In this document: piece after piece, positions 8,678 through 16,491 of the stretch
Numbering within the stretch: the stretch's first letter is position 1
How the letters are laid out: the number at the start of each line of letters is the position of its first letter
NCBI GenBank assembly: GCA_964291475.2
Contig: OZ220075.1
Span: 62,001-126,000 of the forward strand
Direction of reading: 5' to 3'
Source: DAOUKH01 sp964291475
GTDB taxonomy: Bacteria > Chloroflexota > Dehalococcoidia > SHYB01
Length of the DNA: 64,000 nucleotides
Translations under genes and position numbers: made by a program
The notes under the pieces: model-generated
Seen by the model: the letters and a program-made list of their open reading frames with translations, nothing else
The model's database searches: none
Told to the model about the DNA's origin: nothing

Positions 8678-9683
8678 ATGCCCCGCACCGGATTCGCCTT
8701 TCCGCTCGCTCATCACACCTCGGTCGTCGTCGAGGTGGCCAAGGCCGCCGAGGAGCAGGGCTACGAGAGCTTCTGGCTCACCGAGGGCGGCGGCAAGGAC
8801 GCCATCAGCCAACTGGCCTACGTCGCGGCCCACACCGAGCGGATCGCGCTCGCCACCGGCATCATCACCATCTTCTCCCGGACGCCGGCCCTGGTGGCGC
8901 AGACGGCGCACGGCATGGCCCAGCTCAGCGGCGGACGCTTCATCCTCGGCCTCGGGACGGGGCACAAGGCCTCGGTCGAAGACGGCCAGGGCCTCACCTT
9001 CTCCAAGCCCATCTCCCGCATGGAGGACTACGTCGCCGTCCTGCGCCGGGCCCTCCGGGAGGGCCGCGCCAGCCACGAGGGCAAGGCGTACAGCGTGCCC
9101 AGCTTCGAGTTACGCATCGGCGCCGACGAGCCGCTGAACGACGTGCCGGTGTACATCGCCACCCTCGGCGGGCCCGGGGCCCAGCTCGCGGGCCGGGTGG
9201 CCGAAGGCGTCGTCCCGCTCCTGGCCAGCCCCATGGGCATCGGCGCGCTGCGCGAGGACATCACCAACGGCGCGCGGTGGGCCGGGACGCGAGCTCAGCG
9301 ACGTCGACGTCGCCCCGTTCATCATCGCCGTGGCCGGCTCCGACTCCGCCCTCGTCGAGAAGACGCTCCGGGCGAACGTGGGCCGCTACGCCCGGATGCC
9401 CTTCTATCAGAAGATGCTCCGCGTCAACGGCTTCGGACCGGAAGTCACCGCCATCCAGCGGGCCCAGGCCGACGGCGACCACCACCGCATCCCCGACCTG
9501 CTGAGCGACCAGATGCTCGAGGAGCTCACCCTCTCCGGCCCCGCCGACCGCTGGCGGTCGACCCTCCAGCGCTACCGTGCCGCCGGCGCCACGCAGCCCA
9601 TCGTCTACGCCGCCCCCGCCGGCGACCCCCGCGAGTCCCTCCTCGCCGCCGTCCGCACCCTCACCGCCGCCGACCTCGCATAG
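8678..9683 (+). pseudogene. LLM-class flavin-dependent oxidoreductase, broken by a +1 frameshift
   Basis: Luciferase-like monooxygenase/F420-type reductase reading MPRTGFAFPLAHHTS through IGALREDITNGARWAG in one frame, then continuing in the +1 frame as RELSDVDVAPFIIAVAGSD to the stop at 9683. Dropping one base, best the A at 9287 (GGG-A-CGC), restores a continuous protein of about 335 residues, normal for the family. Everything else is intact and the RBS AGAAAGGA is good. It is therefore either a very recent lesion or a sequence error. It shares the family barrel with the intact gene at 23387. Confidence 0.8.
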
Positions 9684-9693
9684 ACGCGCTCAT

Positions 9694-9723
9694 CCCCTGT
9701 AGGGGCGACCCTTGTGGTCGCCC
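9694..9723. repeat. Double-hairpin intergenic repeat, copy 1
   Basis: Two adjacent small hairpins, CCCCTGTAGGGG and GGCGACCCTTGTGGTCGCC, sharing bases. Copies 2 and 3 are at 9769-9797 and 10312-10342 in the same 700-base gap. All three keep the CYCCTGTAGGGGCG start but vary in the second stem with compensating changes, as expected of a structured repeat. Confidence 0.65.
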
Positions 9724-9768
9724 ATCCCCTCATCACCACCACTGGCCACCTGACGCCGGCCTACCCCT

Positions 9769-9797
9769 CCCCTGTAGGGGCGCGTCGCGACGCGCCC
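9769..9797. repeat. Double-hairpin intergenic repeat, copy 2
   Basis: CCCCTGTAGGGG followed by a second stem GGCGCGTCGCGACGCGCC. The second stem differs from copy 1 (GGCGACC...GGTCGCC) but remains self-complementary. Confidence 0.6.
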
Positions 9798-9860
9798 GTC
9801 CCCTCAACACCACCAACCGCCATCGAACCCCCCAACACCCCAATTCGCGACACAATATCC

Positions 9861-9889
9861 TTGACAGCCCTCGCCAAGGGCCTTATCGT
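9861..9889 (+). promoter_or_regulatory. Promoter-like sequence facing the hairpin array
   Basis: TTGACA at 9861-9866, a 17-base spacer and TATCGT at 9884-9889. A start at about 9896 would transcribe straight into the five-copy hairpin array at 9941. No protein-coding gene follows on this strand before 11445, so if active it would make a structured non-coding RNA. This is a sequence match only. Confidence 0.4.
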
Positions 9890-9940
9890 CGGACTACGAA
9901 CATACGTCCTGGCCGTGGAGCATTGGTCAGTCTATGTTCA

Positions 9941-10220
9941 GCGCCTCCCGCAAGGGAGCGTGCACCCGCGCCGGCGACGCACTCCACGACCGACCGGCGC
10001 CCGCGCCTCCCGTAAGGGAGCGTGCACCTTGCGCCGGACCGCCCGATTAGCGCGTCCGGCGCGCGCCTCCCGTAAGGGAGTGTGCACCTTGCGCCGGACA
10101 TCCGACTAACGTGCCCGGCGCGCGCCTCCCGTGAGGGAGTGTGCACCCTGCGCCGGATCATCCGACTGCGCGTTGGCCCGGCGCGCGCCTCCCGTGAGGG
10201 AGCGTGCGACCCGCGCCGGG
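9941..10220. repeat. Five-copy array of about 60-base hairpin repeats
   Basis: Units start at 9941, 10003, 10063, 10122 and 10185, spaced 59-63 bases. Each opens with GCGCCTCCCGTAAGGGAG or a close variant (stem CTCCC/GGGAG, loop GCAA, GTAA or GTGA) and continues with YGTGCACC and GCGCCGG. The inter-unit segments end in CCGGCGC, which pairs with GCGCCGG to give a larger outer stem. Loop changes are tolerated while stems are kept. The inter-unit segments resemble each other, unlike CRISPR spacers. The surrounding 9684-10389 stretch otherwise shows only the double-hairpin repeats and no supportable gene. Confidence 0.8.
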
Positions 10221-10311
10221 AGGCCCCTCGGGGCCTCGCCGGCGCAAAAAAACACAAAGGTGGAGCTGCGCCCAAAACACGCACCGTGGCAGGCCCCGCA
10301 ACAGAAGTGCT

Positions 10312-10342
10312 GCCTCTGTAGAGGCGACCCTAGCGGTCGCCC
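10312..10342. repeat. Double-hairpin intergenic repeat, copy 3
   Basis: GCCTCTGTAGAGGC then GGCGACCCTAGCGGTCGCC. The first stem has a compensated change relative to copies 1 and 2 (CTC/GAG in place of CCC/GGG), which supports a conserved structure rather than a conserved sequence. Confidence 0.55.
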
Positions 10343-10389
10343 GCTCCCGCCCCCCGAGGGCGGCAGCCGGGCGGAGGTTGTGCCTCGCG

Positions 10390-11244
10390 CTACCGGCCGG
10401 CGAGCGATGTGAGGAGCTTGGGCGAGCCCGCCTTGATGTCGTTGAAGCGCTGCTCCGCGCCGCTCACCACGCCGCCCCAGCCGGGGAGGATGTAGAAACG
10501 CTCCTCGCGAATCGCGTCGAAGACCTGATCGGCCACCTGCGCCGGGGTCATCTTGGGCATCTGCGCGGTGCGCGCCTCGATGGCGTTCTCGGCCTCGGTC
10601 TTCTCCGTGATCCCTTCGTCGAGGTCCGTCGGCATGTTGCGCCGCGATTGCCGCAGCCCGGTCGCGACCATCTCCGGCGCGAGGACGGAGACGTGGACGT
10701 TGGAACCGCGCAGGCCAAGCTCGTGGTAGAGCGTCTCGGAGATCGACGCCACGGCGTGCTTCGTCGCCTTGTAGACGCCGACGCCGGGCGACGAGACGAA
10801 GGCCACCGAAGAGGCGGTGTTCACGATGTGGCCGCCGCTCTCCTGCTCCAGCATCAGCGGCGTGAACACCCTGACGCCATGGATCACGCCCCAGAGGTTG
10901 ACCCCGACGATCCACTTCCAGGTATCGACGGTGTTCTCCCAGATTGGCGTGCTGAGGTAGGTGGCGACGCCGGCGTTGTTGAACGCCAGGTCCACCGACC
11001 CGAACGCCGCGACGGCCTTGTCGGCGAGCGCCTGCACGTCGTCGAAGGAGGTGACGTCGACCTTCACCGAGAGCGTCGACGCTCCGGCCGCTTCGAGCTT
11101 CGCCGCCGCGTCGGCGAGTGCTTGGTCCTCGATGTCGGCGATGACGACCTTCATGCCTTCCGACGCGGCGCGCTCGCACAGGGCGAAGCCGATGCCGCTC
11201 GCACCCCCGGTCACCACCGCTACCTTGCCTGCGAAGTCCTTCAT
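10390..11244 (-). CDS. Short-chain dehydrogenase/reductase (SDR)
   Basis: Classical NAD(P)-dependent oxidoreductase of 284 residues. The ATG at 11244 is preceded by AGGAGG at good spacing and starts MKDFAGKVAVVTGG; a longer open frame upstream lacks such a site. The cofactor motif is TGGASGIG, the structural motif is NNAG, and the catalytic Ser and YKATK are intact (TASSVAFVSSPGVGVYKATK). Residues RTAQMPKMTPAQVAD near the C-terminus belong to a helix often seen in SDRs acting on alcohols of lipids or xenobiotics. The substrate is unknown. It stands alone downstream of the repeat region. Confidence 0.9.
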   Translation of the reverse strand: MKDFAGKVAVVTGGASGIGFALCERAASEGMKVVIADIEDQALADAAAKLEAAGASTLSVKVDVTSFDDVQALADKAVAAFGSVDLAFNNAGVATYLSTPIWENTVDTWKWIVGVNLWGVIHGVRVFTPLMLEQESGGHIVNTASSVAFVSSPGVGVYKATKHAVASISETLYHELGLRGSNVHVSVLAPEMVATGLRQSRRNMPTDLDEGITEKTEAENAIEARTAQMPKMTPAQVADQVFDAIREERFYILPGWGGVVSGAEQRFNDIKAGSPKLLTSLAGR

Positions 11245-11444
11245 GGCCGCCTCCTGCCGGGGTTGCGCCTCCCGTTCGACCCAAGGCCGGCGCGGGAGCA
11301 ACGGCGAGTCTATCGACGGTCCCAACAGGTGTCAAACGAGCCACGCCCTCCTAGGCCTACGGCGCACACGCGGGCCGCATCGACGCCCATTCCGCCCCGT
11401 CGTATCATGGACGCGCACACTTCACCACAGGAGCGACTGAAGCC

Positions 11445-12377
11445 GTGGGCCTCCAACCGGGAATCATCGAACCGCCCCAGAAGCACGCCACCGTGCTCGT
11501 CCTCGACCTCGCCGACGCCTCGGCGCTCCAAGACGCCCTGGGAGCGCTCACCGAAGACCTCCACGAGCGTCTCCACGACTGGTACGCCGGCGACGGCCTC
11601 ACCGTCACCATCGGCTACGGCCTGCCTCTGTTCGACAAGCTCGGCGGCGCCGCGCCTGCCGGCCTCCGGCTCATGCCGGGATGGGAAGGCGACGACTTCG
11701 ACCCGGCGGCCACCCAGGGCGACGTCGTCGTCCAGATCTGCGCCGACGAGCGCTCTACGACCTACCAGGTCGAGAAGAGCGTCCTGGCGCAGCTCGGCGG
11801 CGCGCTCAGCCTCAAGGAGCGGCACGTCGGTTTCGGGCTGCCGGAGTCGCGGGGCGTGCTCGGCTTCGTCGACGGCACCGGCAACCCCAAGGGCGCGGAC
11901 CGGGTTGACGTCGTCGGCATCCCGGACGGCGAGCCCCACGCGGGCGGCTCCTTCCTCGTACTGCGCAAGATCCGGGAAGACCTCTCGCGATGGGACCGGC
12001 TCGCCGTCGACGACCAGGAACGCATCGTGGGCAGGAAGAAGGCCGACAGCGCCAAGCTCGACCCGCCGGAGTCCACGCCGCGCACCAGCCACCGCCTGAA
12101 GTCGAGCTACCGAGACAGCGATGGGGAAGAGGTCGAGATCCTGCGCCGCAGCTTTCCCTTCGACGAGGGAGGCGAGGCCGGGCTGATCTTCATCTGCTTC
12201 GTCGCCGACCTGCTCCAGTTCGAACAAGTGAAGGGCCAGATGGTGAGCGAGCACACCGGTGACGAGCAGGTCGGCAAGGACGCCATCGAGGACTTCTACA
12301 CGACGGTGAGCGGCGGTTACTATTTCGCGCCTCCCGCGCCCGACGGCGACGGCTCGCTGGGCGACGTCCTCTTCTGA
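11445..12377 (+). CDS. DyP-type heme peroxidase
   Basis: Dye-decolorizing peroxidase of 310 residues that oxidises substrates with hydrogen peroxide using heme. The GTG start follows CAGGAG at 10 bases. The family GXXDG motif is visible as GFVDG (residues 140-144, catalytic Asp143). His216 in RTSHRLK is the likely heme-iron ligand, and RRSFPF follows as in other members. No Tat or Sec signal is seen, so it should be cytoplasmic. The gene stands 10 bases before the VLRF1-like gene. The C-terminus GSLGDVLF matches the usual DyP ending rather than an encapsulin tag. Confidence 0.9.
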   Translation: MGLQPGIIEPPQKHATVLVLDLADASALQDALGALTEDLHERLHDWYAGDGLTVTIGYGLPLFDKLGGAAPAGLRLMPGWEGDDFDPAATQGDVVVQICADERSTTYQVEKSVLAQLGGALSLKERHVGFGLPESRGVLGFVDGTGNPKGADRVDVVGIPDGEPHAGGSFLVLRKIREDLSRWDRLAVDDQERIVGRKKADSAKLDPPESTPRTSHRLKSSYRDSDGEEVEILRRSFPFDEGGEAGLIFICFVADLLQFEQVKGQMVSEHTGDEQVGKDAIEDFYTTVSGGYYFAPPAPDGDGSLGDVLF

Positions 12378-12387
12378 TCGGCCGGCC

Positions 12388-13125
12388 GTGTCGTCGTCGG
12401 CCCGCCCGCAACCGCTACGCTTCGGGGTCCTGCCCCGCAACCGCATGCGCCGCACGGCGTCGCGCTGGCACGACGAGTCCTTCAGCGGGCTGACCTTCGC
12501 CCTGACGCCGTCGCGGCCGCCGCCCGTCGCCGTCGGCGCCGCGGCAGCCGACGCCATCGCGGGATCGCAGAACGGCGCGTACCTCTTCTACAGCGCAGCC
12601 GAGTCGCATCTCGTCATCCCGCCCTTCCCCGTCGAGCGGGCCGTCGAGCGCGAGGGCTGGCATACGGGGCCCTTGCTGAGTCACCTCGACCGGCCCCGGA
12701 CCGTCGCCGTGCTCCTGCTGCGGCTGGGCGGCTTCGCCGTCGGCGTCTTCGAGGGCGAGCGGCTGACCATCTCCAAGGTTGGCTCGACCTTCGTGAAGGG
12801 GCGGCACAAGAAAGGCGGCAGCTCGTCGGGCCGCTTCGCCCGTCGCCGCGAGGGCCAGGCCCGCATGCTCTACGACAAGGCCTGCGAGACGCTGCGCGAG
12901 AGGATCGAGCCGGTCCTGGACTCCATCGAGCACTTCGCCGTCGGGGGCGACCGCCTCACCCTCGCCGACTTCGAGAAGCGCTGCCCCTTCGTCCGGCGGC
13001 TAGCGGGACGGCGTCTGCCCACGGTGCTGAACGTGCCCGATCCGCGGCTGCGGGTGCTCGAAGGGGTCGGGCGCGACCTCTACGCGTGCCGGGTCGCGTC
13101 GTTTACTCCGCCGCCGCCCTCCTAG
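12388..13125 (+). CDS. Vms1-like release factor (VLRF1/acVLRF1) domain protein
   Basis: 245-residue protein whose central block KGRHKKGGSSSGRFARRR (residues 137-154) is the signature of the VLRF1 domain. This domain is related to eukaryotic Vms1/ANKZF1, which hydrolyse peptidyl-tRNA on stalled ribosomes. Before it come beta-rich segments typical of the eRF1 middle-domain fold (GAYLFYSAAESHLV, VAVLLLRLGGFAVGVF). In Vms1 a Gln follows the two Gly; here the loop reads GGSSSG, so the expected Gln is not where I would place it. The start is GTG 12388. The function in stalled-ribosome rescue is inferred from family only. It is convergent with the CBS gene by 4 bases. Confidence 0.75.
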   Translation: MSSSARPQPLRFGVLPRNRMRRTASRWHDESFSGLTFALTPSRPPPVAVGAAAADAIAGSQNGAYLFYSAAESHLVIPPFPVERAVEREGWHTGPLLSHLDRPRTVAVLLLRLGGFAVGVFEGERLTISKVGSTFVKGRHKKGGSSSGRFARRREGQARMLYDKACETLRERIEPVLDSIEHFAVGGDRLTLADFEKRCPFVRRLAGRRLPTVLNVPDPRLRVLEGVGRDLYACRVASFTPPPPS

Positions 13126-13559
13126 CGGAGGAGCGCTTTGAGGTAGTCCTGCATGGCCACAATCCCCACCAAGTTACTTCCGTTGACAATGGGGATGTGG
13201 TGAATGCGCTCGCGCGCCATGCGCTGCGCGAGCCGCCAAATCGGCGTCTCTTCGTCGGCCGTGGAGACGTCCGACGCCATTACTTCGGAGACCGGCCGGT
13301 CGGCAAGCTCGGCCAACGTCTCCTCCATATGTTCGGCCGAAACCAAGTGCCGCATGATGGTGTAGGCGCCGCTCACCGGCCGGCCGCCCTCGTGCAAGGT
13401 GTAGTCGGTGTGGCTCAGAATGCCCACCAAGCGCCCGTCCTCCAGCACGGGAAGCGCCCCGGCTCCGGTCTCGACCATGAGCGCCGCCGCCTCCCGGATC
13501 GTGGCGCCCGGCCCGATGGTGATCACGTCCTTGGTCATGATGTCGCGTGCGGTGAGCAT
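13122..13559 (-). CDS. CBS-domain pair protein
   Basis: 145-residue protein made almost entirely of two CBS motifs, the first opening DIMTKDVITIGPGATIREAA and the second VMASDVSTADEETPIWRLAQ. Such pairs bind adenine nucleotides and act as regulatory modules. The ATG at 13559 starts right at the domain. An upstream in-frame ATG (13604) and TTG (13616) would add a poorly supported extension, and a CACCCCCGCGGGGGT hairpin lies between. There is no attached effector domain, so the partner is unknown. It is convergent with the VLRF1 gene and divergent from metG. Confidence 0.85.
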   Translation of the reverse strand: MLTARDIMTKDVITIGPGATIREAAALMVETGAGALPVLEDGRLVGILSHTDYTLHEGGRPVSGAYTIMRHLVSAEHMEETLAELADRPVSEVMASDVSTADEETPIWRLAQRMARERIHHIPIVNGSNLVGIVAMQDYLKALLR

Positions 13560-13765
13560 GAGGTTTGGCCCTGGTTGGAACACCCCCGCGGGGGTCTCTT
13601 CCATTGTACCGCGCAAGTAGTCAGACTATGACAACTGCCAGGCAGCATTCCCCGTCGAGCGCCCCATGCCGCGTGCTAGAATGACGAATCCGGCTGCGCC
13701 GGCGCGCCATGAAGTACGGTCCAGCTCTTCAACTACACGCGGAACCGCATCGAGCCTAAGCCGCG

Positions 13766-15451
13766 ATGCCCGAACGCATCTTCGTCGCCGTCGCCTGGCC
13801 CTACGCCAATAGCTCGCTGCATCTTGGGCATGTAGCCGGCTGCTATCTCCCCGCCGACATCTTCGCGCGTTACCACCGGCTGAAGGGCAACGACGTCCTC
13901 ATGGTGTCGGGGAGCGACTGGCACGGCACCCCGGTCACCGTCCGCGCCGACGAGGAGGGCAAGACCCCGCGGGAGATCGTCGAGCACTATCAGGCCGAGT
14001 TCGAGGACTCGTGGCGGCGGCTGGGTATCTCGTGGGACCTGTTCACCTCAACGGGGACGGCCAACCACGCGGCCACCACCCACGAAATTTTCAACCGCCT
14101 GCTCGATGAGGGGTACATCTACAAGGCGACGATGTCGATGCCTTACTCGGTCGTCGACGAGCGATTCCTTCCCGACCGCTACGTCACCGGCACCTGCCCC
14201 CATTGCGGCTTCGAGGCAGCGCGCGGCGATCAGTGCGACGGCTGCGGCCGCCAACTCGACGCGAAGGACCTCATCGGCATTCGCAGCGCAATCTCCGGCG
14301 ACACGCCCGAGTTCCGCGATACGGAACACTTCTTCTTGAAGCTCTCCGCCTTCCAGGAACCGCTCGAGGTCTGGGTCGCCGAGCAGGAGCACTGGCGGCC
14401 CAACGTCCGCAACTTCACCCTCGGCTATCTCCGCGACGGCCTGCAGGACCGCGCCGTCACCCGCGACCTCACCTGGGGCGTCCCCATCCCCCTCGACGGC
14501 TACGAGAGCAAGCGCATCTACGTCTGGTTCGAGGCCGTCATCGGCTACCTTTCGGCGTCGAAGCAGTGGGCGCAAGACCGCGGCGAGCCCGAGGCGTGGC
14601 GCCCATTCTGGGAGGACGGGTCCCGGGCCTATTACTTCATGGCCAAGGACAACATCCCTTTCCACACCATCATTTGGCCCGCCATGCTCATGGGCTTCGG
14701 CGGTGGTCTACCCCTGCCTTACGACGTCCCAGCGAACGAGTACCTCAACCTCGCAGGGTTAAAATTCTCCAAGAGCCGCAACTGGGCGGTCTGGGTGCCC
14801 GACTACCTTGACCGCTTCGACCCCGACCCGCTGCGCTACGTCCTTACCGCGATCATGCCCGAGTCCGCCGACGCCGACTTCCGCTGGCAAGAGTTCGTGC
14901 GCCGCAACAACGACGAGCTCGTCGCCACCTACGGCAACCTCGTCAACCGCGTGCTCAGCTTCACCCACCGCGCCTTCGACGGCCGCATCCCCGACCCCGG
15001 CGACGCCGAGGCGTTCGACGAGTCGACACGCGAACTCCTCAAGGCGGCGGACGGGGCCTTGGAGCGCGTCGACGAACTGCTTAGCACAACCAAGTTCAAG
15101 GCGGCGATCAACGCGGCGATGGGCTTGGCGCACCACGGCAACCGCTACCTGGAAGAACAGTCGCCGTGGAAGACGGTGAAGACCGACCGTGAGGCCGCCG
15201 CGACGGCACTCTGGGCCGGCTGCTACACGATAGCGGCGCTCAAGACGGCACTGTATCCTTTCATGCCGGGCAGCTCCCAGCGGGTGCACGAGTACCTGGG
15301 GTTGGACGGCGCGGTTGAGGACGCCGGATGGGTCCTTCAGTCTCCCGTGCCGGGCACGCCGTTCGAGCGGCCCAAGCCCCTCTTCCAAAAGCTCGACGAG
15401 GCGGAAGTGGCGAAGGAGATGAGCGCCGTCGGCGCCGGCCAGGATGCCTGA
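13766..15451 (+). CDS. metG: Methionyl-tRNA synthetase
   Basis: Charges tRNA-Met in the cytoplasm; 561 residues. The class I signature HLGH is at residues 19-22 and the KMSKS loop reads KFSKS near 333-337. A zinc knuckle is visible as CPHC...CDGC, typical of MetG. The C-terminal helical anticodon-binding domain is present (the WAVWVPDYLDRFDPDPLRY region onward), but there is no EMAP-type dimerisation extension. The gene starts a housekeeping operon. The stop overlaps the next start by 8 bases. A TAGAAT -10-like box at 13677-13682 lies upstream. Confidence 0.96.
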   Translation: MPERIFVAVAWPYANSSLHLGHVAGCYLPADIFARYHRLKGNDVLMVSGSDWHGTPVTVRADEEGKTPREIVEHYQAEFEDSWRRLGISWDLFTSTGTANHAATTHEIFNRLLDEGYIYKATMSMPYSVVDERFLPDRYVTGTCPHCGFEAARGDQCDGCGRQLDAKDLIGIRSAISGDTPEFRDTEHFFLKLSAFQEPLEVWVAEQEHWRPNVRNFTLGYLRDGLQDRAVTRDLTWGVPIPLDGYESKRIYVWFEAVIGYLSASKQWAQDRGEPEAWRPFWEDGSRAYYFMAKDNIPFHTIIWPAMLMGFGGGLPLPYDVPANEYLNLAGLKFSKSRNWAVWVPDYLDRFDPDPLRYVLTAIMPESADADFRWQEFVRRNNDELVATYGNLVNRVLSFTHRAFDGRIPDPGDAEAFDESTRELLKAADGALERVDELLSTTKFKAAINAAMGLAHHGNRYLEEQSPWKTVKTDREAAATALWAGCYTIAALKTALYPFMPGSSQRVHEYLGLDGAVEDAGWVLQSPVPGTPFERPKPLFQKLDEAEVAKEMSAVGAGQDA

Positions 15452-16436
15452 AGAACCGCGCACGCGGGACACCATCGCCTCCATCTACGACCCGGTGCGG
15501 GCTGAACTCGCCCAGGTCGGCGACATGCTCAACGAGATGAGCGACGCCTCCGGGTTCGACGGCCATAGCGACATGCTCAGGCGCCTCCTGAGCCATCGGG
15601 GCAAGCAGCTCAGGCCCACGCTCACGCTGCTCGCCTCGAAGTTCCACCCCCACGACCCCAAGCTGTCGATTCTGATGGCGACCGCCGTCGAGCTCCTGCA
15701 CATCGCGACGCTCGTCCACGACGACACCGTCGACGAGGCCGAGTTCCGGCGCGGCCACCCCACCGTCAGCTCGTTGTGGGGCCGCAATGTCGCCGTCCTG
15801 CTCGGCGACTACGTCTTCGCCAAGTCCGCCACCTATGTCTGCGACACCGGCAACGTCCGCGTGATGCGCCGCTTCGCCGAGACCATCATGGCGCTCTCCG
15901 CCGGCGAGCTTCGCGAGTACCTCACCAGCTTCGACGCCGGTCAGACACAGGAAGAGTACGAGGCGCGCATCAGCGACAAGACGGCCTCCCTCTTCCAAAC
16001 GGCGTCGGAGGCGGGCGCCGTACTCAGCGGCGCCCCGGAAGAAGAGGTCGCCGCGCTCAGCAGCTACGGTTGGAACCTGGGCATGGGCTTTCAGGTGGCC
16101 GACGACATCCTCGACTTCGAGGGGTCGGAGGAGACCGTCGGCAAGCCGCTGAAGAACGATCTCCGCCACGGCGTCATGACGCTGCCCGCGATACTCCTCA
16201 CCCGCGAGCGCTCCAACGAAGGCGCCATTCAAGCGGTCTTCGACCACCGCAACGACGCGGACAAGCTGGACGCCGCCTTCGACCTCATCCAGGGTTCGCC
16301 CGCCATCAAGCAGGCGTACACCGTGGCCCAGGACTACTGCGACCGCGCCCGGAGCGCCCTCGCCATCTTCCCCGACGTTCCCGCCAAGGCCTCCCTGCTG
16401 AAGCTCTGCGACTACGCCATCCACCGCCGCGTCTAA
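15444..16436 (+). CDS. Polyprenyl diphosphate synthase (trans-isoprenyl type)
   Basis: Condenses isopentenyl diphosphate onto allylic diphosphates to make the polyprenyl chain of quinones or carrier lipids. 330 residues. The first Asp-rich motif is DDTVD (LVHDDTVDEAEFRRG) and the second is DDILD (QVADDILDFEG). The conserved GKQLRPTLTLL is near residue 53. The ATG lies inside the end of metG, implying coupling. Chain length cannot be set from sequence alone; heptaprenyl, octaprenyl or geranylgeranyl products are all possible. Confidence 0.92.
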   Translation: MPEEPRTRDTIASIYDPVRAELAQVGDMLNEMSDASGFDGHSDMLRRLLSHRGKQLRPTLTLLASKFHPHDPKLSILMATAVELLHIATLVHDDTVDEAEFRRGHPTVSSLWGRNVAVLLGDYVFAKSATYVCDTGNVRVMRRFAETIMALSAGELREYLTSFDAGQTQEEYEARISDKTASLFQTASEAGAVLSGAPEEEVAALSSYGWNLGMGFQVADDILDFEGSEETVGKPLKNDLRHGVMTLPAILLTRERSNEGAIQAVFDHRNDADKLDAAFDLIQGSPAIKQAYTVAQDYCDRARSALAIFPDVPAKASLLKLCDYAIHRRV

Positions 16437-16491
16437 CGGCCGGCGTGTGCTACACTTCATCCTCGAAGTCGGCACTTCAAATTGCCACCAA

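Noticed and set aside
9941..10220. CRISPR array (five units at about 60-base spacing)
   Set aside because: Repeats differ among themselves, the inter-unit segments resemble each other and pair with the repeats, and no cas gene is in the window.
10200..10262. Terminator (GGCCCCTCGGGGCC near an A-run)
   Set aside because: The seven A residues lie after the hairpin on the plus strand; for a plus-strand terminator a T-run is needed, and on the minus strand the run precedes the hairpin.
12330..12377. Encapsulin targeting peptide at the DyP C-terminus (GDGSLGDVLF)
   Set aside because: It lacks the GIGSL core, and GSLGDVLF aligns with the ordinary DyP ending GxYLGExLF; no encapsulin gene is nearby.
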